From assembly GCA_001599295.1 (NCBI GenBank), contig BCGN01000010.1, positions 434,001 to 498,000 of the forward strand: DNA of 64,000 nt. The letters are read 5' to 3'. The notes under the pieces were generated by a model, which saw only the letters and a program-made list of their open reading frames with translations, searched no databases and was not told where the DNA came from. Of the stretch, positions 32,588-44,597 are shown one piece after another. Numbering within the stretch: the first letter of the stretch is position 1; every line of letters starts with the position of its first letter. Made by a program: the position numbers and the translations under genes. The DNA is from Sporopachydermia quercuum (Eukaryota > Ascomycota > Sporopachydermiomycetes > Sporopachydermiales > Sporopachydermiaceae).

Positions 32588-35500
32588 ATGCAAAGAAGTG
32601 GTTCGTTGCGTCGTAACGGATCAAACAAATATCAAAGGTTTGATCCAGAATCCAATCAAGGTGCTGATTTCACTAGAAAGAGATCACTAGTGCGACCAGA
32701 GAGATCAAGAATTGATCCATCACATCCTCAGTTCCATTACACCCAATTAGCTCAACAACAACAGGGAAGAATTCAAGTTCAACCTTCGACAACAGGAAAT
32801 GATCCCACAACACAATTGCTTGATACCAATGAGGGAGGATACCCAAACGCAGAACAAGAATATTCTAATGATGATAGTTCTTTTGAACCCATAGATCAAT
32901 CTCCAAGTAAAAGCGAGTTAATTGGTGATCCAAGGGATGATCCACTCAATCAAACGGTTATTTATAATCAAGAGGATTATGATGATAGTAACAACAACGA
33001 CTACAATAACAGTACCAACTATGAAGAGCAAAGAGGCTCGAAAGACGATTATCATCATGCTGGAAGAGAAATTTACGGACTAAATGACGAGGTCGAACAT
33101 ATGAATACTGCTCCTATAAGAACAAGGTCCACTAGAAATCCTAGAAAGAAGACACTCCCACCAAGTAAAACGCCCGCCAAAAAGTCCACAATTCCATCAT
33201 TATGGCAAGTTTATTGCAGAATCATTACTTTTTGGGCTCCAGCTCCTTTGTTGAGACTATTTGGTATGCCTGACAAAGCACGTCAATCAGCATGGAGAGA
33301 AAAAATTGGCCTGATTTCGATTATTCTTTGTATTGCAGCTATTGTTGCTTTTCTAACATTTGGTTTCAGCAGAGCAGTGTGTGCAAAACAAACGACAAGA
33401 GTTCATAATAACGAAGTATCAACAGGATTTCTCATAGTTAACGGTAGAGCTTACGATTTGACTCGATCGCAACATCCAGGTGCTGCTGGTATTCCTGCTG
33501 GTTCCAACGTTCTTTACCCACCAGTAAATGCAGGTGGAATGGATGCTTCTTTGCTTTTTCAAAATGTTAATGGCAATTGTAAAGGACTGATTGTTCCTAG
33601 AGAAAATTGTACAATTCCTCATGATGATGATGGTAACTTAGCTTGGTATATGCCATGTCAATTACTAGCACAAGATGGTTCTACTGAACCAGATTTCAAT
33701 TTTGATTACTACGAAGGTTACGCTTGTCATGCAAGTACTATTGGTAGAGAAGCTTACTTTTCTTTGAAAGTTACAGCAGACGTTGGTTATACTTGGGATG
33801 ATATTAGAAACTCATCAAGGAAACTCATTGTTTATAATGGAAATGTCATTGACTTGTCGTTAATAGATTTCATATTTACTGATGATGTTACATATCCTGC
33901 TTTGTTCGATGAATTGAAAAACGATACTGCAGTAAGAGGTCATGACATATCTTTATTTATGGCAACAAGTTTTGAACGTCAGGTTGGAAAGTGTTTGACT
34001 GAAATCGCTAAAGTAGGTACAATTGACTCTGACACTATTGGTTGCATAGCTTCTGATGTTGTGTTATATGTTTCGCTAGTATTTATTGTTTCTATTGTAT
34101 TGGTGAAATTCATATTTGCNGTGTACTTCAAATGGTTTGTTTCTGGGCGCCAAGGTGCTTTCTATATGGACAATAAAACAATGGCCAAACGAGATAACGA
34201 GATCGAAGATTGGTCAGAGGCTCTTAATACCCCTGGACCCATGAAAACAGTTAATCCTGATGGAACAAAACGTCATACGCGTACTGGTTCCAGACTCAGT
34301 ACGATGTTTGGAGGTAAAGGCTCAGAATCAGAATCAGTTTTCACTACAGTTACCACCCAAGTTGCAGGCCGAGGTTTCGGTACAAGCTCTGGCTCCATTG
34401 CACCTTCTGCTGGTGGTAGTAACACAGTTTATTCAGGATTTGGTAGAAAACGAAGAGATTCACGTGGATCAGGTTTTTTAATGGAAGAATATGAAGGTAC
34501 TAGCGGTACTAGCTTACCATCAATTAATCCTTTTGATAATCCAAACGCTTTAGCTACAACAGTTCATGAAAAAGCCTTGCCACAACCTCCAGTTGATTAT
34601 CAACCATTTAATTTACCTTTAGCTCATATTATCACTTTAGTTACGGCATACTCCGAATCTGTTGAAGGTCTGAGAACTACCCTTGACTCTTTAGCTACAA
34701 CTGATTATCCAGCCTCTCATAAATTATTGCTTGTTATATGTGATGGATTAATTAAAGGTTCAGGAAACGACATGACAACGCCCGACATCGCAATTTCAAT
34801 GATGGAAGATTTCCTCGTGCCTAAAGAAAAGGTTCAACCGTATTCTTACGTTGCAGTTGCTTCCGGCTCAAAGAGACATAACATGGCAAAGGTTTATGCT
34901 GGGTTTTACAAGTATGATGATGAGACTGTTCCCATTGAAAAGCAGCAAAGAGTACCAATGATCACGATTGTTAAATGTGGTACTCCAGATGAACAAGGTA
35001 ATTCTAAACCAGGTAACCGAGGTAAAAGAGATTCACAAATCATTCTTATGAGTTTCTTGCAAAGAGTTATGTTTGATGAAAGAATGACAGAACTTGAATA
35101 CGAAATGATGAATGGAATATGGCAAGTAACAGGTTTATCTCCGGACTATTATGAGATTGTTCTTATGGTGGATGCAGATACAAAGGTTTATCCAGATTCA
35201 ATTACTCATATGGCTGCTCAAATGATTAAAGATCCTGAAGTTATGGGATTATGTGGNGAAACAAAGATTGCCAATAAACGACAATCATGGGTAACGGCTA
35301 TTCAAGTGTTTGAATACTTCATTTCTCACCACCAGTCAAAAGCCTTTGAATCTATCTTTGGTGGTGTGACATGTTTGCCTGGTTGTTTTTGTATGTACCG
35401 TATCAAAGCTCCTAAAGGGCCTGATGGATACTGGGTACCTATTATGGCCAATCCTGATATTGTTGAAAGATACGCAGATAATGTCACCGACACATTGCAT

Positions 35501-36316
35501 AAAAAGAATCTTTTGCTGTTGGGTGAAGATAGATATCTATCCACCTTAATGTTGAAGACGTTCCCTAAAAGAAAGCAGATATTTGTTCCTAAGGCTGTAT
35601 GTAAAACAATTGCTCCTGATGAGTTCAGAGTGTTGCTTTCTCAAAGAAGACGTTGGATCAACTCAACTGTTCACAATCTAATGGAATTGCTCTTGGTTAA
35701 AGATTTATGTGGTGTTTTCTGTTTTTCTATGCAGTTTGTTGTTTTCATTGAACTTGTGGGAACACTTGTTTTGCCAGCAGCTATTGCATTTACAGTATAT
35801 GTTATCATTATTGCCATTGTCTCGAAGCCAACTCCTATTATATCCTTGGTTTTATTAGCTTTGATCTTAGGTCTTCCTGGAATCTTAATTATTGTAACAG
35901 CAACGAGAGTATCGTACATTGTTTGGATGTTGATTTATTTATGTGCTTTGCCTATTTGGAATTTTGTTCTACCAGTAAATGCTTACTGGAAGTTTGATGA
36001 TTTCTCTTGGGGTAACACGAGATCCGTTCAAGGAGAAACTACAAGTAAGGCACACGAGGACGGTGAAGGTGAGTTTGATTCAAGTCAAATCATTATGAAG
36101 CGATGGAGGGACTTTGAACGTGAAAAGAGAGTTCAATATGTTGCTCAACCACAAGCTGTTTATAACGGTAGTACATTTGATGTGACTGATGATCTTGCTG
36201 ATCATAGCGGAAATGATTTAGGTGATCCAAAAGGCGGTTATAGCGACAACTCAGGTTTTGATTCTTCAATCTATACTGATCAAGGTTATGAGGATGATGA
36301 GTTAAGAAGGCTTTGA
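32588..36316 (+). CDS. CHS3: Chitin synthase III (class IV) Chs3
   Basis: The 1,242-residue processive GT2 enzyme makes most cell-wall and bud-scar chitin from UDP-GlcNAc at the plasma membrane. The N-terminal 200 residues are polar and disordered. A membrane segment lies near 240-265 ([20 protein letters not shown]) and another near 490-515. Catalytic motifs include [15 protein letters not shown], the EDRYLS motif near 979 and [12 protein letters not shown] near 1018. A C-terminal cluster of membrane helices follows (about 1045-1140) with an acidic tail after it. Length is close to the 1,165 of S. cerevisiae Chs3. Traffic through the exomer and Chs4 activation are family knowledge, not visible here. 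The start ATG gives [18 protein letters not shown], as in the family. Two N bases lie in codons. Confidence 0.97.
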   Translation: MQRSGSLRRNGSNKYQRFDPESNQGADFTRKRSLVRPERSRIDPSHPQFHYTQLAQQQQGRIQVQPSTTGNDPTTQLLDTNEGGYPNAEQEYSNDDSSFEPIDQSPSKSELIGDPRDDPLNQTVIYNQEDYDDSNNNDYNNSTNYEEQRGSKDDYHHAGREIYGLNDEVEHMNTAPIRTRSTRNPRKKTLPPSKTPAKKSTIPSLWQVYCRIITFWAPAPLLRLFGMPDKARQSAWREKIGLISIILCIAAIVAFLTFGFSRAVCAKQTTRVHNNEVSTGFLIVNGRAYDLTRSQHPGAAGIPAGSNVLYPPVNAGGMDASLLFQNVNGNCKGLIVPRENCTIPHDDDGNLAWYMPCQLLAQDGSTEPDFNFDYYEGYACHASTIGREAYFSLKVTADVGYTWDDIRNSSRKLIVYNGNVIDLSLIDFIFTDDVTYPALFDELKNDTAVRGHDISLFMATSFERQVGKCLTEIAKVGTIDSDTIGCIASDVVLYVSLVFIVSIVLVKFIFXVYFKWFVSGRQGAFYMDNKTMAKRDNEIEDWSEALNTPGPMKTVNPDGTKRHTRTGSRLSTMFGGKGSESESVFTTVTTQVAGRGFGTSSGSIAPSAGGSNTVYSGFGRKRRDSRGSGFLMEEYEGTSGTSLPSINPFDNPNALATTVHEKALPQPPVDYQPFNLPLAHIITLVTAYSESVEGLRTTLDSLATTDYPASHKLLLVICDGLIKGSGNDMTTPDIAISMMEDFLVPKEKVQPYSYVAVASGSKRHNMAKVYAGFYKYDDETVPIEKQQRVPMITIVKCGTPDEQGNSKPGNRGKRDSQIILMSFLQRVMFDERMTELEYEMMNGIWQVTGLSPDYYEIVLMVDADTKVYPDSITHMAAQMIKDPEVMGLCXETKIANKRQSWVTAIQVFEYFISHHQSKAFESIFGGVTCLPGCFCMYRIKAPKGPDGYWVPIMANPDIVERYADNVTDTLHKKNLLLLGEDRYLSTLMLKTFPKRKQIFVPKAVCKTIAPDEFRVLLSQRRRWINSTVHNLMELLLVKDLCGVFCFSMQFVVFIELVGTLVLPAAIAFTVYVIIIAIVSKPTPIISLVLLALILGLPGILIIVTATRVSYIVWMLIYLCALPIWNFVLPVNAYWKFDDFSWGNTRSVQGETTSKAHEDGEGEFDSSQIIMKRWRDFEREKRVQYVAQPQAVYNGSTFDVTDDLADHSGNDLGDPKGGYSDNSGFDSSIYTDQGYEDDELRRL

Positions 36317-36818
36317 TTTAAATAGCATATAGGTAGGTTGATTTCAGTACAGTTATTGGTTTATTGTGGTTAGCAATAGAACAAATGAGCAAATTGTAGA
36401 TTTTGTTAGATCTAGCACTAATGATAACTAATAGTTAATTGTTACGTAATCATCAAACATATCCTTTTTGCATCTTTTCCGTTTTAGCACAATAAAGTTT
36501 AGAGTTCATGCACAAATATGCATACAATATTATCTCTAGAATCCCCATTATTGGTCTACCTAAAAATTGATAGTTCTCAATTGTGCTTCTATCCCTTTAG
36601 CTCCCAGGGCAAGACTCTTTATCTAAATGATCTGCTATAGAATCAGGTATATAAGTATAAATTTGTAGTGAACAATCATTATCTCAATTTTACCTTTTCC
36701 GTAGCTGATATTAAATTGGACCGTCGCGCTATCAAGATTACAGGAGAACGTTCAATTGATAGGTAGCCGTGACCATTACCTATCTCTAAGTCTCGCACTA
36801 CAAATGGGGTAGTACATC
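36317..36818. other. Intergenic region CHS3-VPS34
   Basis: About 500 bp holding the CHS3 3' end and VPS34 promoter. I see no further feature. Confidence 0.5.
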
Positions 36819-39800
36819 ATGAGCTCAAGGACGTTCACATTTGGTCTATCAAAACAAATTGATCTTCCTTTCCAGGTGAAAATGTTAGTATAATGATTCT
36901 TTAAGAGTTAAAGGAAATATGTGACTTTTGTTTTGCTATAGAAAATAGAACAACAGCTGCTAAACGCCCACTTTCATGAAGCTCTTTTTTGGTAGTACGA
37001 TCGTCAGTAAGTGCAAATAACACTTGTCATTGAGCAAATACTAACTTTCAAATCATGCCAGAGAATCTCTAGAAGGCTCTAAAAAGCTAATCCCACTATA
37101 TGAACAAATAAAACATCCTGAGAAGACATTGATATTGTCTAATATAATGTAAGTAGAGTTGCAACATAGGATGTGATGATCCTTATGATTTAGCAGGTTT
37201 TTCCCTATTACTATCCCCTATGTATTTCAATGTCCTACTAGCCTAACACAACCTGCCTAGTGAAAATTCGGATTTATTTGTCACTGTTCAAATATTCGCT
37301 GATGGAAAACCTCTAACAATTCCTGTGAACTCATCATACACTTCTTTCATAACAACTAGAAAATGGGGAGAATGGATATCTTTACCAATAACATATTGTC
37401 AGCTACCGATAGATGCTCAATTGACGATCACAGTATGGGAATTCTCTGGACCTGGGAAGCGAATCCCTTATGGCGGAACAACCATTAGCCTATTCAATAC
37501 AACAGATTGTACATTGAAAACAGGGAGCCAAAAGGTTAAGTTATGGCTAGGTAAGCAAGCGGATGGTTCAACGGATAGTAGAACTCCTGGTGTTTATTCA
37601 TTAGATGGTGAAATGGATAGAATTGAAACAATAAAAAAGAAACAAGAAGCAGCAGAAATACCGAAAGTTACTTGGCTGGACAACCTAACAGCTAGGAAAA
37701 TCGAGCAAATGAAGAAATCACAGTCTTTCTCCGAGATAACAAATGATATCAATACCACAAAGTCAAAGCCTGATTCTTCTCACTTCTTGCTAATCGAATT
37801 AGCACAGTTTGGCATGCCGATTGTTTATTCGGACACTCAGTATCCTCCACCATCCGTTCCTATATACCCACCAAAAAAAAATACAACAGAAAGACAAGGA
37901 ATTGACAGAACTAGGAGACTAAATAATAGCGATGCTAAAAGCTCGTCACCTGCCACAGGGGGATATTCAAACAATAATCCCAGACTCCTTAAACCAAGGT
38001 CTGCGAGATCTATTATCAATGATCCTGACCAGTTTCAAGAAAATCCCATAGAATTGAAATACAGAAGACTGGAAAGAAGCCATCAAAATTCACCGTTAGA
38101 TAGAGAAGTGAAACCAAATGCCAAAATTAGAGACGAATTGAACGTCATATTAAACTTTTCTCCTGTTCAAGAACTCACCGGTGACGAAAAGTACTTAGTG
38201 TGGAAGTTCAGATACTATTTATCAAGAGATAAACGTGGATTAACCAAGTTTCTTAAATCAGTTACTTGGGAAGACGAAGCAGAAGTATCTCAGGCATTAG
38301 AACTTTTAACTCTTTGGACAGAAATTGATGTGGCTGATGCTTTAGAACTGTTAGGTCCCAGTTATAAACACAGAACAGTTAGGGCATATGCTGTTAATAG
38401 GCTACGGAAAGCATCCAATAAGGAGATTCAATTGTATTTACTGCAGTTAGTTCAAGCGATAGGATTTGAAGAGAGTTCTATAGGGAATTCTAATAGAAGA
38501 AACAGTGGAGATTCTACTACAGGTTCTGAAATTGTTGGAGTCTCAGATGATGCACCATTGGCATCATTCCTTATTTCTAGATCGATCAGTGACTCAATAT
38601 TTGGTCATTTCTTCTATTGGTACGTTAAAGTAGAGGCACAAGATAAAGGGCCTAATAGTCCTTTTGCAAATGTATTGGCAGCTTATACAGAAACTTTACA
38701 GCAAAATGAATCAACTGAACACCAACTTGAAGACTTAACGAAACAAGAAGAGTTTGTTGCTAGGTTAGTTAATGTTGCAATGTCTGTGAGGAAAATGAAA
38801 GATTCTACACCTAAGAAAATTGAAAAACTAAGGCAATTATTATCTGATTCAGAAACCTTAGGCATCTCAGAACATAATCCAGTAAAACTTCCATTGGATC
38901 CTACCCTAACTATTACGGAAGTAATACCTGAGAAATCATTTGTATTCAAATCAAGCTTGAATCCTTTAAAACTATCGTTCAAGACTCAAAATAATGAAGA
39001 ATATGAATTAATGTTTAAATGTGGTGATGATCTACGTCAAGATCAATTAGTTATACAAATCATCATGTTAATGGATGCATTGCTTAAGAATGAAAATCTT
39101 GATTTAAAGCTCAGTCCATATAAGATTTTAGCTACATCTCCAGTAGATGGTGCTTTGCAATTTGTACCTAACAAGACTCTTGCATCAATTTTGGCAGATT
39201 ACCCAGGTGGGATATTATCATTTTTACAGGAGCAGAATCCTGATAAAAATAACTCTTTAGGTGTTGATCCTAATGTTATGGATACTTATATCAAATCATG
39301 TGGTAAGTTAATACGTTTTACTGGTTGTTTAACCTAACAGAGCAGTGCTATTAATAGACCAAAATAACATAGCCTAACAATATTATAGCTGGATACTGCG
39401 TAATTACCTATTTACTAGGTGTTGGTGACAGGCATTTAGATAATCTGCTTATCTGTTCAGACGGTAAGTATTTATGTTGTATTACTTTCATTATTACTAC
39501 TACACTGCTCACATTATCTTTCATAATTTCAAGTACTAACTTTTCAACTCACAAGGCCATTTCTTTCATGCTGATTTTGGCTACATTTTAGGCAGGGATC
39601 CAAAACCTTTCCCACCAATGATGAAACTACCTATACAAATTATCGAAGGGATGGGAGGTACGCAGCATGCTAATTATGATAAATTTCGTTCTTACTGTTT
39701 CACAGCTTATACAACATTAAGGAAAAGCTCAAATTTGATCCTCAATTTNTTCTCTCTTATGAAATATGCCAATATACCCGATATTAGAATTGAACCCGAT

Positions 39801-39956
39801 AAAGTTGTTTTTAAAGTAAAAGAGAAATTTTGCCTTGAAATGACGGAAGAAGAAGCAATTTTACATTTCCAGAATCTGATCAATGAATCTGTTAATGCAT
39901 TTTTACCAATGGTGATAGATAGATTACACAATTTAGCTCAATATTGGAGAGCATAA
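36819..39956 (+). CDS. VPS34: Phosphatidylinositol 3-kinase Vps34, five exons
   Basis: Exons are 36819-36883, 37062-37148, 37261-39302, 39389-39463 and 39556-39956 (2,670 nt, 889 residues; S. cerevisiae 875). Each junction is in phase and restores family sequence: [38 protein letters not shown] and CSD/GHFFHAD. Donors are GTTAGT, GTAAGT, GTAAGT and GTAAGT, and all have CTAAC branch sites. Order: C2 domain (1-240), PIK helical domain (about 270-500, EEKYRRLER-like and [10 protein letters not shown]), kinase domain (about 590-889). The kinase has [12 protein letters not shown], the catalytic loop [11 protein letters not shown] in exon 4 and the metal-binding HADFGYILG in exon 5. The end NLAQYWRA matches the membrane-binding C-terminal helix. 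Makes PI3P for endosome sorting and autophagy with Vps15. One N lies in exon 5. Confidence 0.96.
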
Positions 39957-40808
39957 ACAATAAATGGAATAGTTAATTCGAATGGATTATAAGGTGATTA
40001 ATATAAGGTTAGAATAGAGACCATTATTATCTCAAAGGAAGAGGAAGAGGGAACTCTAGGAAAACCAGCAGTTGTTATGGAGTATATGCAATTCATATGC
40101 CGAAAGAAATGTGATAAGTAAGTTTACCGGTCGGTAGTACAGGTTTATTCAAGTAATTATTACATAATGTTAGGACTGTTATGTTATGAGTATTAATTGA
40201 TATAAGAATGCAGGATATGTGAAAATATTTGTAGATCTGGATGGTGCCGTTCGTTCAACCATGAATTAACTAATATTACTGTATGATCTTGGGCAGCTAA
40301 GAATATCAGAATATCTTACCAAGAGCATATTAATGAAATCAGTTCTAGAATTCCTGAAAGGTCGTCCATTCTTGTGAGCAGTAGTGATTCTTGATAACAA
40401 TGATAAAGAAACTCTGGATAAGACTATTTATTCATGCACCAATATTCTTACAAATGAATATGTGATCAGCAATAGTACTACCCATTGTAAAACGTTTGAT
40501 AGATGGTTTTATAATGAGAACTCCCTTCTGGTATTCGGCGATCTCCAACAGCAAACTCCACTTCATTTATTCAATGGTTATTCTGCTTGCTTGTTGAACT
40601 GTCAATAGTTACGAAAAAGAATAATAATAACTACACTCAGTACGAATAGCGTGAAAAAAAAAAAGAAGTATTCACCTAGTTGAGGAAGGCATTCGAAACT
40701 GAGAATGCTTGTACAGGTTTGCTGTTCCTTTCATTATAATGACATCATAGTACCTTAACTGTGACACTACAATGGAGTTACGAGTTTCTCCAGTGTACCA
40801 TCAATCTG
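39957..40808. other. Convergent intergenic region with a possible small gene
   Basis: About 850 bp lies between the VPS34 and TRAX 3' ends. A candidate three-exon small frame on the plus strand is listed separately. A 74-codon open frame at 40384-40608 has no ATG start and no family match. An 11-A run lies near 40654. Confidence 0.4.
40077..40394 (+). CDS. Candidate small spliced gene, unknown
   Basis: An ATG frame with possible exons 40077-40117, 40214-40230 and 40297-40394 would give 51 residues (MEYMQFICRKKCDKICENIS..., ending SSILVSSSDS). The first donor is GTAAGT with acceptor AATGCAG. The second intron would be 66 nt (GTAGAT donor, TAACTAAT branch-like site, GGGCAG acceptor). All phases agree and the second intron removes an in-frame stop. 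No known family is recognised. Small exons are normal in this genome, but agreement of phase alone could be chance. Confidence 0.2.
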
Positions 40809-42328
40809 TTATGTTGAGTTATTTGATAGATTGTTGAATACAATACCAGCAGTTTCTGGCAAAAAAGACTCTCTTGTCTCTTTCACTTTTTCCTTTGTTT
40901 GAGTATATTGATGAATCAAAGCTTGAGAAACAGTTCTTAACGAGTTTCTCATCACTTCAATCTTCTTTACTATCTCACTACTAGAGGCATTAGGCAAATA
41001 ACCAGCAGATAGTGGTTTATACAGGTTTGTTTCATTATTCCATTTGGTGAGAATCTGTGTTTCATAATGATTAAGCTTCCGAGCTTTTCTCTTCGGTTCA
41101 ACTGAACTCTTATTTATATTATTCTCACTTGGTCGTAAATCAAATATTCTCAAGATACCTGCTGAAACTTCTTTCATTGTTCGATAAATAAATATCAAAT
41201 CTGACTCACCATTTCTGATATCGTCATTCATATCATTCTCATTGTTTTTGTTATGTAACTGAGTACTATCAGACATTCTACTAATAACACATCTCATGAG
41301 CTCACCAGTTAAATCAAATAATCCTAACATATAGTCAGATTCACGTACCCAGCAAAAGCCAGGATGACACACGCCGTATTTAAATCCTTCTTTGTTAGGA
41401 ACGAAGTTCAAGGCTGACAAATAAGATGCTATATCAGGATTCTCTCCCGATAAAATCTGAGAGCTTGTTTCTAGAGAAGATTTATTCAATCCGCATAAAA
41501 ATAAAACAGTAGCTCTAAATAAATTATCACCTAAATCTTCTGAATTGAATATTGGTTTATGAGTTAGGTATTTCCCTAGAACTAATAATGAGATAGTAAA
41601 ACGAGCATATTGAATATCAAGTATCGTCTTAGTAGAAAAATAATATAAGAACGTTATGGCTTCAATGAATTCTTGTATAGCATTAGAAACAGTTTTGCTG
41701 TTTGAAATAGATAAACAGTTATGTTGTGTAGCTTTACACGATCTTTCCCATATTTCTTCAAATATAACAAGCAATGAGGATGTCTGAGGAGATTCTTTGA
41801 TATGAGGAGAATTGTGATCGATTTGGGATAGGGCTTTTTGAATTCTAGGACACGATTCCAATTGTTGAAACGTATTAATACATTTTGTTAGCTCAAAGAG
41901 CTTATAGAACGAGCTTGCTAAATTTTCCAAAAGAGTTGTTATTGATTCGAATTCTTCAACTGTAAAAGTATCAAATAGCTCAGGAGCTCTATGAATTGTA
42001 AATATGCTATAGGAGAAAGATCGTTAGTCAGGTAAGATCAGAGAAAAGATGGACAGGAACATGGAGGTGGAATACAAAACTATAGATTAAGAACAGAACC
42101 AAGAACCAAGGGAAATATTCAAGAGTTGTAACCAACAAACAAAAGTAGCAAAAACAGAATTTTCAGATAAACGTACAGCTTCTTGCTATCGGAAGTTATA
42201 TTACGACATATTTTGATAATCTCATCTCGCTGAGAGTGCTGATTGTTAAGAATCCTTTTCAATGAATCAAAGAACTCAGGGCTTTCATCGTACGACACAT
42301 GCTCAAGATAAAGTGAATTTGATGTCAT
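40809..42328 (-). CDS. TRAX: Translin-associated factor X (TRAX)-like protein
   Basis: Exons are 42328-42177 and 42006-40809 (1,350 nt, 449 residues). The 170-nt intron has donor GTACGT and branch GACTAAC, and joins SDSKKL to IFTIHRAPELFD. This restores the TRAX N-terminal block, in which FFDSLKRILNNQHSQRDEII, then KICRNITSDSKKLIFTIHR, resembles human FxxFQQELDxRHDKYERLVKLSRDIT. The hallmark DYMLGLFDLTGELMRCVISR (about 222-241) matches the DYLLGVADLTGELMR of TRAX. Family proteins partner with translin in C3PO, an RNase that removes passenger strands and tRNA leaders. The acidic catalytic residues of TRAX lie in the helical core; their conservation was not checked by alignment. The protein is longer than human TRAX (290), with inserts about 245-330 and a polar tail. 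S. cerevisiae has no translin or TRAX as far as I know. Confidence 0.85.
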
Positions 42329-43025
42329 TGGAACGTATAAAAAGTAGACTGATAAAATGTTTTGGCGAGTTCCTAAAAATCTATGGATACCCCATTTAAT
42401 GTCCAGTACTGGTAGAAACTATGAATAACAATTGAGGAAAAGGTCAATGAGATTAACTAACTAGTTTGATCGATAGAAAATACACGTTAATAGCTTGATT
42501 GCTTTCAACAAATGTATTTATTTCTATGCAACATCTGAATAGTCTTTTTTCCCATTATGGTTGAAAAACGCAATTCTCATAATTCCATTCTAATCGTAAT
42601 AGTAGAATAGAAAAAAAGATGGATACAGTAGAACTAAGGATTATTTTCGTTATTATTGAATTAGGTAACAGACAGAAGAGGAAAGAATTGATATCAACCC
42701 TATCGCTATACCTTAGACTAGACAACCTACCTAACACTACCAATCTAGCACTATAAATAGCTAGGATGTAAGAAGTATGGAGGACTTCAGCAAATGACAA
42801 AAAAAATGAAACTGGGTATTCAAATAACAAAAGGATACATTATTCATTCTGTAAGCCAAAAATTACTATCTTTGATCGTCAGAAATATCAAAATATACAT
42901 ATCAACGTTGCTGTCATTCACTGGTAGTTTGATCATAAATTCTAAAGGAGTACAAAGATAACAACACTATTCAAGATAGAAGGTACAAGATATAAACAGA
43001 ACCAATACCAGGCAATCAAATTCCC
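42329..43025. other. Intergenic region TRAX-COQ4
   Basis: About 700 bp with the TRAX promoter and COQ4 3' end. A hydrophobic minus frame at 42555-42830 has no ATG and is not called. Confidence 0.5.
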
Positions 43026-43979
43026 TCAAATGGTCTTCTTTTTCTTCATCGATTTTCTCATTTCTCGTAAATCTGGCGGCATTTCAATTCCTAGCTCGTC
43101 TCTTAACGCTTGGGCATCTTTCTCAAGTACTTCCTCCCAGTAAATATTGATTATTGGTTTGGATCTCAATCCATTCCTAATTGCCCACGGAAAATATGTA
43201 CCATATAATCTTTGTTTCTGAATTGGCTTTAGTCTTAAGGGAGCAAACAATGCACCTAATCCTGTCATTGGAATGCCAGTGTTAGCAAATTCGAATGCTT
43301 TCAATGATATTTCACCCTCAATGATAATTGGTAATCCGGTTAAAGCATGATAAAAATCGTGACACTCTCTATACCTTTGCATGACATAGGCATTCTCTTC
43401 ATTGTCAATGTAACGTACTTGAGCACGAGTATCAGGAGAAACACCTTCTTTATCTAACCAATCAATATATGTTCTTCCAACTGTACCTGTTGGTAGTTGC
43501 CTCAAGTATGGTAAATTCAGAGAAGTAGAAGTTATTCTTGGTCTGTCTCTGAGAATCCGTCTTCCTGTTGGATCTGAAAGCATTTGATTCCTCAAAGCAT
43601 TCATTACTGGCGGAATGGCTGTAGCTTCGCCTAACGCAGCTACTAGATCACCTCTTTCAGGATGAAAATAGCAACCAATTGATGATCCGACAAACAGTGC
43701 AAGCTTCTCAAGAGGATAAAGAGGCACATGTTCAGGGTATGCTTTTTCTGGCCTTCTCCATTCTTCTACTGTCCTTGAACTTGCGCCAGATAGAAATCTG
43801 TTGGCATCTTCAACGGATTGTGTGGTGGTTGGGTTTGAAGCAATTGAGTCAGCTAAACGATTAGAGCTGGCAAAAGGATTGAATGTTGCTAGTAAAATAG
43901 CAGCTGTTGCGGAAATAAAAGGTCTTCGATGACCTCTCATCAATGATCCGTAAGTTGGAATTGGTGAAGTTCTTAGCAT
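43026..43979 (-). CDS. COQ4: Ubiquinone biosynthesis protein Coq4
   Basis: The 317-residue protein matches Coq4 along its length. An N-terminal Ser/Arg/Ala-rich segment (about 1-45, including [20 protein letters not shown]) is suitable for mitochondrial import. [20 protein letters not shown] is followed by [20 protein letters not shown] and [12 protein letters not shown]. The metal-binding motif [10 protein letters not shown] (HDxxH) is followed by a glutamate-containing segment [18 protein letters not shown]. The C-terminus ends in a Lys cluster ([11 protein letters not shown]). Coq4 is in the matrix side of the inner membrane in the CoQ synthome and is implicated in C1 decarboxylation and hydroxylation of the CoQ ring precursor. 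S. cerevisiae Coq4 is 335 residues. No intron. Confidence 0.96.
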   Translation of the reverse strand: MLRTSPIPTYGSLMRGHRRPFISATAAILLATFNPFASSNRLADSIASNPTTTQSVEDANRFLSGASSRTVEEWRRPEKAYPEHVPLYPLEKLALFVGSSIGCYFHPERGDLVAALGEATAIPPVMNALRNQMLSDPTGRRILRDRPRITSTSLNLPYLRQLPTGTVGRTYIDWLDKEGVSPDTRAQVRYIDNEENAYVMQRYRECHDFYHALTGLPIIIEGEISLKAFEFANTGIPMTGLGALFAPLRLKPIQKQRLYGTYFPWAIRNGLRSKPIINIYWEEVLEKDAQALRDELGIEMPPDLREMRKSMKKKKTI

Positions 43980-44597
43980 TGCTGAAACGATGTTTCATTC
44001 GTTTGTGACAAACTGTCATTCACTAATAGATCTCTGATAGCCGAATGGATAACAGCTGAAATATTTAGTTAAAGGAAAATCAATAACTTCTTTATAAACA
44101 AATCAATTCAAATCAAAGGACCTCTACTGTCAAATAACAGGTTGAACTCATCCTAATTTGTCTCCAAATACATCTTCATCAGTTAACTAATGTATCAATC
44201 CAGTCATATCTATTAGACATAATGTCTCATCATTTTGATGAGAGATGATATTGAGTTATATCAGGCCATTCTACTAAGTTTCCTAATGCAGTAAACCCCT
44301 AAACCCATACTATTTTCCAAGTTGAAATCCACCTAATATATCACTAATAATCTGTTAGGTTGCCATTTGAGGTTTTCTCTTCTCTATGTATTCCATTTCT
44401 CTCTCAAAGATCCATCTTAGAACTAACCATTGACATCCGTGGATAATGCTGTTGTTCAAATGAATGTACTTCTTATTATTATTCTTTATTTCTTTACTTG
44501 TTAGCTACTGTTATAATCCCACTTATACTGTAAGGTAGATTATAGCTAGAAGATAGGTGTTTCGTTAGATATATATCAACTCACAAAATAATCAACA
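43980..44597. other. Divergent promoter region COQ4/RAV2
   Basis: About 620 bp without coding signal. It contains TATA-like sequence close to RAV2 (TATATATC near 44571). Confidence 0.5.

Noticed and set aside
36884-37061. Acceptors TATAG near 36944 or GGTAG near 36994 in VPS34 intron 1
   Set aside because: They break the frame or the family sequence, while the 37062 acceptor with TACTAAC restores KIESLEG.
42555-42830. Hydrophobic 91-codon minus frame
   Set aside because: No ATG start and no family feature; it lies in AT-rich spacer where such frames arise by chance.
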